64,000 nt of DNA, taken from positions 2,709,303-2,773,302 of the forward strand of contig JBAJFE010000038.1 of the NCBI GenBank assembly GCA_037903355.1. Direction: 5' to 3'. The stretch is from Trichuris trichiura (Eukaryota > Nematoda > Enoplea > Trichinellida > Trichuridae). The translations under genes were made by a program, and so were the position numbers. The notes beneath the pieces are model-generated. The model saw only the letters and a program-made list of their open reading frames with translations, did no database searches and was not told where the DNA came from. Of the stretch, positions 56,871 to 64,000 are shown one piece after another (the stretch's first letter is position 1; the number at the start of each line of letters is the position of its first letter).

Positions 56871-57835
56871 CGTTAGACCGACATACGGGCCACTGCATGT
56901 GCAGCTGATGCTTTATTGCGCTGCCGCGCCAACTACTTTGCACGTGTTCACTAAACCTGACGACACCGTCTCTCTCGTTGTGCAACTAATCACAGTTCAT
57001 TGCGCAGTAGAGTCGGCGATTATGCTTTCACACTGCCGCCGTCACTTCCGGGGGAACAACTTTTAAGATACTAAATGCGCGCTCCACTAGACTCGATGAG
57101 GGAAGACAAATCAGTAAGTTTTTTACCACATCCCATACGCCGGGGTACAACTCCGGGATTTCTTTCTGCAACCAAAACTGCTGATAACCCTGTGACAACC
57201 TGGCCTTCAGCTCTTCATTACCTTCTCCCTTAGGGCCCGGTAGTACAACACGTCCTTATTACTCATGTTCGGGTGCCGCCCTATTGAATGGCATTTCAGC
57301 CTGGACGGCTTCATAGACTCGTTTGAAAAAAGTCTTTCCCACAACCAACATACTGGTAGAGGTTCTGTACCCGGCATAACAGCGAAACCAAAGCCCAGAT
57401 ATTCGCTACTATATTGCCTACATTTCTTGCTCGCCTGAGCCATGACTGAGCCTCTGCAAAGTCACTTCTCAAAATCAACTAGACAAGTATATCAAAGATT
57501 TACAGCTACGACGTTCGAAGGACAATATGGCTTACTGAATTTGCGCTGGCAAACCTGGAGCGAACATAGGAGAAAAGCAACCGTAAAGAGAAAGTGTTTT
57601 CAGAAAATGTGTAAGCGGCACGCATGATTCTCCGTCGCTAACGCGTATGCTTGCATTGTAGCTGCGTGGACAACAGACGCAAAGAAAGAAAGGGAAGAGA
57701 GTCGACTTTTCACAGAGTTGGGACAAGAGATGGTAATCGTTGACAAATTTGTAAAGCAGAGTCATTGCTACGCTAGCACGCGCTAATTGCTGGTTGAATT
57801 GTAAATCAGGCGCAAATATATCCTTTCATAGTTGT

Positions 57836-58015
57836 TCCTCTGGTTCACGGGCTTGGCCTGTTGGATGTATCTGTAAGTAAACTTCAAAATGTCCTACCAA
57901 CGAATGGATGAGCAAATTGTTAGAGAAATTACAGAACAAATCGAATACCGTACGTTTCGGAACTGCTCGTGTTCCGTCGTCAGCAGTGTTGGGGAGCAGG
58001 TGTTTATTCAGTAAG
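57836..58015. mobile_element. Hairpin element fragment F7 (one arm plus core)
   Basis: 57840-57910 is an arm of the F4 family (CTGTTGGATGTATCTGTAAG). On the minus strand CTGACGA (57983-57977) is followed by GGAAC-loop-GTTCC-GAAAC ending at 57954. The second arm and TSD are missing. Confidence 0.65.
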
Positions 58016-58029
58016 GGGTTTATTTGGCG

Positions 58030-60556
58030 CAGGGGTGGGGAACCTTTTTGTGCCGCGGGCCGGATAGACGTTTACAAGACCGCTCGCGGGCCGGATGGAA
58101 AAAATGAAAAACAGCCTGCTTTATTTGCACGTATATTTATGAAGTCACCCCTAATGGGATGTTTGGAACTGCTTTTCTCCGGTGAGACGTGCGATGTCAG
58201 CTCCTTCTGATGACGTTGCTACTCGCAGCTGGTTCACCAGATTTGTGTCCGTGAGTCTCGTGCGCAGACGGCTCTTTGCGATGGTAAAATTTGAAAAGAA
58301 TTGCTCGCAGCAGTAGGTTGTTTCGAACACGGACGCGTATTTCAAAGCATGTCTCCTCAAAACGGGAAATTCATCGTTGCTTATGTATCGCTTATGGAAC
58401 TCAAGCAGCGGGAAGTTGTTGTATTTAGCTTTGAGCTCATCATCGCTTTGCAGCTGAATGATTTCGTGCTTCAGTTCATCGGGTACATCAGCTGGTTCTA
58501 CATTGAATGGAATGGCGAAGATGTTCAGCTGCATCTGTCTACTTTTCATATCGTTCAATCTTTCGCTAAACGCTTCAAGTAGTTTCGCACATTCACCGGC
58601 ATACTCTTATGTCGTAGAAGGCCCTTGGAGTGTAGAAAAATGTACCGTCTTGCTTTTTTCAAGCCGCTGTTTTCACAGCATCAATTTAGCTTCAAATGTT
58701 TTCACGTTTGATACGAGTGAGCTGAGAAGCTGGTTCGGACACTGCAGCTTGATATTCAGTTCTGACAGGTACTTGACAATGTCTACCATGAAAGCCAGGT
58801 TACATAGCCCCTTATTCTCTGACAGGTTTGCTTTTGGCCTCCATAAACTACTTAACTTCATCGCGCAGTTGGTAAAACCTTATTAGCATATTCCCGCGAC
58901 TCAGCCAGCGAACTTCGAAATGATAAACGAGATCACCATATTCGGAGGAAAGTTCATTCAAAAAATTTTTAAACAGGCGGTTATTAAGCCCTTTGCTCTT
59001 GATACAGTTTACGCACGACACGACTACTGACATCACATTGTTGAAACGCAGCGAACGTGCGCAGGGACTCTGTTGATGTATAATACAATGGCACACTACC
59101 AAATCGTTCAGATCAAGACCGAGATTATTCATTTCCTTCTTAACAAATGCGACTAGGCCTTTTTGCAAGCTAACCATAGCTGGAGCGCCGTCCGTAGTCA
59201 GACCACTTGATTTTTCAAACTTTAACCCGAATCGTTCCATTGATAAAAGTTTCTCAAATGTGTCCTCACCCTTTGTAGTGCTATGCATGGCTTCCAGTGA
59301 TAACAGTTCTTCTCGTGGCTCAAACTCTGCAGTTATCCCGCGAAGGGAAATGGCCAGTTGAGCGGTATTTATTACGTCCGTAGTCTCGTCACTCAAAAAT
59401 TTCGACACTCAAAAAAATTCAAAGTTACCTGCAGTACGCTCCAACGTTTTTTCAATGTCGTCTGCTAAGTCAGTGATCCGGTCCGAAACAGTTCTTCGAG
59501 ATAAGGTAACACTTTCGAAACGTTTTCCACTGGCTGGCGCTAGTAACTTCGCAGCTGCCACCATGCACTCTGTCACAAATTCACCCTCTGCATGGGGCTT
59601 CAACTTCTTTGCGATCATTTCGCTCACTATGTAACTCTTTTGAAGAACGCTGTACGCGTCGCAGTTTGGCCTGGTGAAAAAGCGGCTTGTTGCGACTCCA
59701 AATTCCGTTGAAGCGCACTGATTCTATCGAGACGCTCTTGGACTTTTAATTCCATCAATTTTCCATGTTTTGTGCTGCAATGCCGTTCCAGATTAGCTTT
59801 TTTCATAACAGCTACTGAGTCGCCACACACAAGGCAAACAGGCTTGCCCTTAAGCTCCACGAAAAAATAGTCATTTGTCCATTTATTTTGGAAAATTCGA
59901 CACTCCGTATCAACTTTTCTTTTCTTTGAACTGGCCATTTGTAGCGTTGGGTGAGCGCGAACACTAGCTTGCGATAAGCTGCACAAAACTTCAGGTTTCA
60001 GTATAACTTTATGGGCAACTCAGAGCAAAAAAGCAGACCTTTGGGACTATCCTGCCACCCAGTTGTCAAGAACATAATCACAACTACAGAAAAAGAAATA
60101 ACCTTTTTGTACTTCGAAGACGTAAAGGACAGGCGGCCGTCAGAAACCGATGAGAACAATAGCAAGAGAAGGCGAGAACGATGCCAGTGACTACAGAGAG
60201 CAAAAGAAAGCAGAAGTGCTCTAGCAAGCTGGACAATCGCTATCTCGAACGGCGCAATCGCCCGAGCTACTGACGCGCGCACACACACTATAGTGGCGCC
60301 TACTGCTTGTCACCGAGGACTAACAATGTTGGTTTGTCGACAGAGAGCTGTCAGCAACGCAGTCTTTCAAGCCAGCCTGATGCCCCCTGCTTGTTACGCA
60401 AGATTCATGTTATTACTAGGATTCACATACAATACGTTTATTGCATTATGAAAAATAACTTCCCACAATCACATTTCACTGAATCTCGCATCCATGCGCG
60501 GTTGCCCCAACGCCTGGGCGGAAAATGGTCTCGCGGGCCGGACGTTCCCCACCCCT
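58030..60556 (-). mobile_element. hAT-A element, copy 3 (most complete)
   Basis: Inverted ends CAGGGGTGGGGAAC at 58030 and complementary at 60543-60556. Minus-strand transposase: 59627-59986 BED finger (CLVCGDSV...LERHCSTKHG), 59409-59627 (ECMVAAAKLLAP), 58848-59408 (TTDGAPAMVSLQKGLVAF, CHCIIHQQ, VRWLSRG), and 58151-58558 C-terminal region. Frameshifts at the joins make it inactive. It resembles the vertebrate GTF2IRD2 transposase-derived domain. No matching TSD, so one flank has changed. Confidence 0.88.
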
Positions 60557-61376
60557 GTGATAACATCTACTGAGGACAACCTTAAAAGATGCTTAAATTT
60601 ACAGTACATAGAGCCGCGGACGTTCGCTTATTGCTATCCATACTTGTATTAATATTTCAATAAAGCATAAAATGATCAGATGATCATTGTACTTTAGCGA
60701 GATGTCAGTTATTTACGTTGTGTCGAACCTTCTTGAATGAATAACCTACTCTAAATTCAAGCGGCATTTGCGGTTAATGGTTCAGTCACGAGCCTGGCAG
60801 GCTGAAATACAATATATCGGCATTCACGACGGTTACCTGTATTTTCAACGATTTTTTACGATTATTAAGTTGTCAGTCTATTAGGATTACTTGCAAACTT
60901 GCCATACGTGGTGGATCGTCAAATGTGTAACGCCTGCCGTTAGATGTTTTGGTAAAACGTACTAAAATGTCGCGCATTTCAGCACGCATGCAGCATACGG
61001 TAATTCTGGGAAAAATCAGCATTGCAATTTGTGGACGTGGACATCTTTCACTCAGTCCTTCATTCAAGTGGCATCAAACACGCACGCAGGACTGAAAAGA
61101 AGTGTGCAGATGTGTTTCGCGTGCCTTCCACGTATCATCGCTGTTAGTATTTTAAACAAATTTCTTTTTTTTACCTTGGCAGCGATTTGCAAACGACGTT
61201 GTCGTATTAAATAAATATCAAATGATTTCCAACTTTCTGAGTAACAGAGATCTTGAGACATATTCGACAACAGACTAGTAATGGCAACGAGTCAACGTTT
61301 GTTAAGCTGCAGCCGTGCCGACTTTGGAATAATAGACAGAAAAGAAGAATGCTTTTCTGGAGCACTGGGAATGTTT
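60557..61376. other. Downstream flank of malectin, ~820 bp
   Basis: AT-rich region with no recognised TE or coding frame. The malectin 3' UTR should occupy the right part. Confidence 0.4.
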
Positions 61377-63994
61377 TTAAAGTTTGCACAAACAATAAAG
61401 AACAGGAAAGAAACAAGCCAAGGCTACGAGAAAAGGTAAGATTTGTTCCGCTTGATCCTGATATATGTACGGGTTTGCTTGCTTCGGACCACTGGCCCAT
61501 TTTAACGAATCGCTTTCCAGTTCTCCTGTCACTTCCCGTTGCAAGTCGACTTGCGGCTCCTCTCTTGCATCTGCATGAATATCCGGAAGTTTCGGCACAT
61601 CTGAAATTAAACTAGTTCTCTTTAATCAAAAAGTAAAATGCACCTACTAACCTTGCAGCGTTCCTCTGACGACGTACAACGCATTGACTTTTGGGTTATC
61701 TTTGTCTGTCTGAAATACATGTAACCGTCAGAAAAAAGCAATGACTACTTTCACGAATCTGCTTTTCAAATAATTAAGACCAATTTCTTCTGGGATTCAA
61801 TTGCAACGTATGGATAGTAAAAACAGAATAATGATAAATAATAATAGTAAGATTTCGGCAATTGAAACTTTAATTGTATGTAAGATAAGGGACGGAAATA
61901 TTTGTCATGTATTAATTGTGAGAATAAGTTCCTATCTTCGACGACTTAAAATACTTGTAAAGTCTGGCTGCAACATTATTTATTCGAGAGTTATTTTCCA
62001 CTGGGTTCGAAACCCTTCTGCCAACGCTCTGTATTTATTCAAGACAGACTCGAAACCCTTCTGCCAACGCTCTGGCAGCACAAGGATGCCACAATATTGG
62101 AAAGCTGCCTTTTTTAAAAAGAAGTCAACAACGCATGGTTCGGCATATTTGATGTAAACGCATTTCCTAGACAAGCCATATTGCGTCGACTGGAAGATGG
62201 GATAATCAGAGTCAACATCTGGACAGTACGATGCGTAATGACAACGCTCCTCAGCTTAGCTTTACTTTAACCGCTTTTCTGTCACCAACCGTAGCTGACC
62301 GCGGTACAGTAAGGCCTGCCATCGATTTCCTGTATGCTTCGCCCACTTCTCCTTCATAACATGTGTTAATTTTGTGTGCAACAAACAGTAACGGTCTGCT
62401 GTGACAGTTTGGCATGTTTGCAGCAACTCTTGGTATACTGTGCCATGAGGAGGACCGTTTTACTGTGTGACGATGTTCGCAGCGATCTTAATTACAGCCA
62501 GCATTTCCTTTTCTGTCTACCTTACAAGAGTCACTTTTTATTAGTGGATACAATGCATCAGAGAGCAATCTTCTTTCTCTGCCAAAGCAGTAATGAAGGG
62601 CAAACGATGACGTCACTGGAGAGGACAGATTCAAGCAATTTGAGGACCACTGACTTTGTGTACTTTTGAGTTTGCCATGGTGATTAACATGCTTCATGAA
62701 CACACAAAGGCTTCTGGGAGTTCCGGCGTTGTGACAAGTCAAACTTCAAGCAATTCTTACAAATCTCCACCTTCAGTTTCGCTCAACGCCCTTGGTCGAT
62801 CGTCTCTTGACGGAAGAGCCTCTGCCACTTTTTAAGCAATGATGGCTGACATCTCTCCATCAGCATTCCTTTTTTTGTTTAAAGAGAAAAACAAAATGAG
62901 TTGGAAATGAGCATTTCTGGGGTATATGAAAACAACAATGGAGCAAAGACTGAAAGGACGAAACTTACGTCGAAAGAGTAGTTGACATTCTTGACTCGCA
63001 AACTTAGCAGTGCGGATTTATTTTTTACGTGTAAGATATTTAAGAGTACGCAAGTGCTTCCTATAAAAATGGTGGGCCTGCGTTTCCAAATGTCTGCATC
63101 TGGAAATTTTAAACTCTTTCAATTAACTATTGTACTGGGTAACGAAAGTTTGTGGGCAAGGAGTGCACGCTGGCCAATTGATCTATCACTCACCTTGATA
63201 AATTGAACCGCAAGTTTACCGTTAAAACTTAGCACTTCATTTCCAATCAACAAATTGCCATTCTTCACAGAAAAGGGTACGTATTCATCATGGGCAACGG
63301 CACGGCCAACTTTGGCGAATATGTCTAGCTGCTCGACAACCACAAGGCCGTTTAACGCAACGTTGAAAACCTGTAACATTAAAACCACAAAAATGAGGTA
63401 CTTGTCGGAATGCGAAATCATATGCGTTATGTTGCATTTTCAACGTGATTTGAAAAAATGAAAGCCGTTGCATATTGCAGTGCCTGTAAGGCACATACCT
63501 TGCGATTCGGCTCCGTGAAGTAGACTTCGCTGAATTTCAGCACGAGAACATATTCACCGTCTTCTGGTATGCGGATTTGATATTCAAAGGAGTCAGAATG
63601 GTAGCGTTCAGTCTGGTAGAGCAATTGGTCTTCAGGAGACACACGAGAAATCAGAAAACGCCGACCGTAGTCTGAAGCGACGCCAATGCTTCCGTGCATT
63701 GGATCTTCTCGGTAAGAAATGCCATACTGATCGGTGAAGTCCGAACCGCCTGAAGAGACTGAATTATCAAGCCGCTGCGTATTACCGAGGCGAACCCGTC
63801 ATGGATGGATAGATTTGAGGCTACTGCGACACTGCTAATTACGATGCACGATAGAAAAACAGCAGAACGTTACTCGTAGGATGGCAACGAACAATGAAAA
63901 TCACATACTAACCAGCGTTTATTGCATCGATAATCTCACCAATTCCTAGCGCCAAGAAAAATTTCAGCACCAAAGAAAAAACGACCAAAAGCAT
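61377..63994 (-). CDS. MLEC: Malectin, complete five-exon gene
   Basis: Exons on the minus strand: 63913-63994, 63499-63749, 63194-63370, 61652-61709 and 61377-61600. All introns are GT-AG (163, 128, 1484 and 51 bp) and phases agree, giving 263 residues. The start is ATG at 63994; a hydrophobic signal peptide (MLLVVFSLVLKFFLALGIG) is followed by INAGG, the first strand of the carbohydrate-binding domain. Conserved blocks are ASDYG, EDQLLYQTERY, VLKFSEVYF, LDIFAKVG, AHDE and DNPKVNALYV. The end has LPFLVALACFFPVLYCLC as membrane anchor. Malectin is an ER protein that binds di-glucosylated high-mannose N-glycans and works with ribophorin I in glycoprotein quality control. The human protein is 292 residues; here the acidic linker is shorter. 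No defects seen. Confidence 0.93.
61710..63193 (-). other. Malectin intron 3, 1,484 bp
   Basis: Begins GTGAGTG on the minus strand and ends ATTTCAG at 61710. No TE termini were recognised. A 25-bp direct repeat is at 62007-62031 and 62050-62074. It is the only long intron in the gene. Confidence 0.8.
62007..62074 (+). repeat. 25-bp direct repeat pair
   Basis: Identical units TCGAAACCCTTCTGCCAACG plus GCTCTG-type end, at 62007-62031 and 62050-62074, separated by 18 bp. Confidence 0.9.
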
Positions 63995-64000
63995 ACGAAA

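Larger units (their letters stand above)
55033..57067 (-). mobile_element. Merlin element M6 with transposase fragment
   Basis: Starts GGGTCTTCTAAAAAGTTG and ends complementary ACAACTTTTAAG. ATACTAAATGC is repeated at 55021-55031 and 57068-57078. Carries a TTAGGC-like tract at 55258, a TG repeat, the transposase N-terminus (55535-55936) and a hAT-A MITE (56201-56870). Confidence 0.8.
54681..57835 (-). mobile_element. hAT-B copy B6 split by Merlin M6
   Basis: Starts CAGTGTTTCTCAAGC directly after CGTTAGAC (54673-54680). The C-terminal region stops at 55032 and resumes at 57068. Minus-strand zinc-finger piece at 57207-57443 (CWLWERLFSNES) is joined to C-terminal DNA by an internal deletion. 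The right terminus is lost at hairpin fragment F7. Confidence 0.75.

Noticed and set aside
58848..59986. Host GTF2IRD2-like gene
   Set aside because: Frames are broken, terminal inverted repeats flank it and two more decayed copies exist in the window.

Overview
This window is nuclear DNA of an invertebrate, most likely a nematode and possibly a clade I (Trichinellida-type) worm. The evidence is an astacin metalloprotease with three ShKT domains, GT-AG introns down to 51 bp, and many transposon copies that carry short TTAGGC tracts, the nematode telomere unit. The species assignment is inference. I saw no prokaryotic operon, CRISPR array, rRNA or tRNA.

Two host genes are supported. (1) A secreted astacin/ShKT metalloprotease on the + strand has one exon at 3869-4342 and another at 47274-48272. 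They join in phase 0 inside the catalytic domain, just before the zinc-binding helix, so the intron between them is 42,931 bp. The signal-peptide exon(s) were not found. (2) A complete malectin gene on the - strand (61377-63994) has five exons and encodes 263 residues, with a signal peptide, a malectin domain and a C-terminal membrane anchor. It starts seven bases from the right edge.

Almost everything else is mobile DNA, mostly broken and deeply nested. There are two autonomous-type hAT families (A: GTF2IRD2-like with a BED finger; B: SCAND3/ZBED-like), two non-autonomous hAT families (D and R), Merlin elements (M), Tigger/pogo elements (E and F), one mariner, one Mutator-like element with a FLYWCH finger, two LTR retrotransposons with recognisable LTR pairs, two solo LTRs, and a set of hairpin elements (F1-F8). 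Many boundaries are fixed by terminal inverted repeats and target-site duplications (TSDs), so insertion order can be read directly.

Layout: 1-3.5 kb, hAT-A and hAT-D/R; 3.9-4.3 kb, astacin exon; 5.2-10.5 kb, hAT-A holding a solo LTR and a MULE that holds hairpin F1; 10.5-14.2 kb, Merlin and hAT-B with hairpin F3; 14.6-15.4 kb, Tigger-E; 16.3-23.0 kb, Ty3/gypsy-type element with five nested insertions; 23.2-26.3 kb, hAT-B with hairpins F4 and F6; 27.4-34.2 kb, a 1.29-kb mariner expanded to 6.8 kb by insertions nested up to four deep; 34.3-38.6 kb, LTR retrotransposon; 38.9-45.5 kb, Merlins; 46.1-47.0 kb, hAT-R; 47.3-48.3 kb, last astacin exon; 48.9-60.6 kb, hAT-A and hAT-B with Tigger, Merlin and MITE insertions; 61.4-64.0 kb, malectin.

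The most unusual items are the hairpin elements, which have a one-sided tail, 11-15 bp TSDs and a hammerhead-like core; the TE-built 43-kb intron; and a Tigger copy whose DNA-binding and C-terminal parts are fused in frame with the catalytic core missing.
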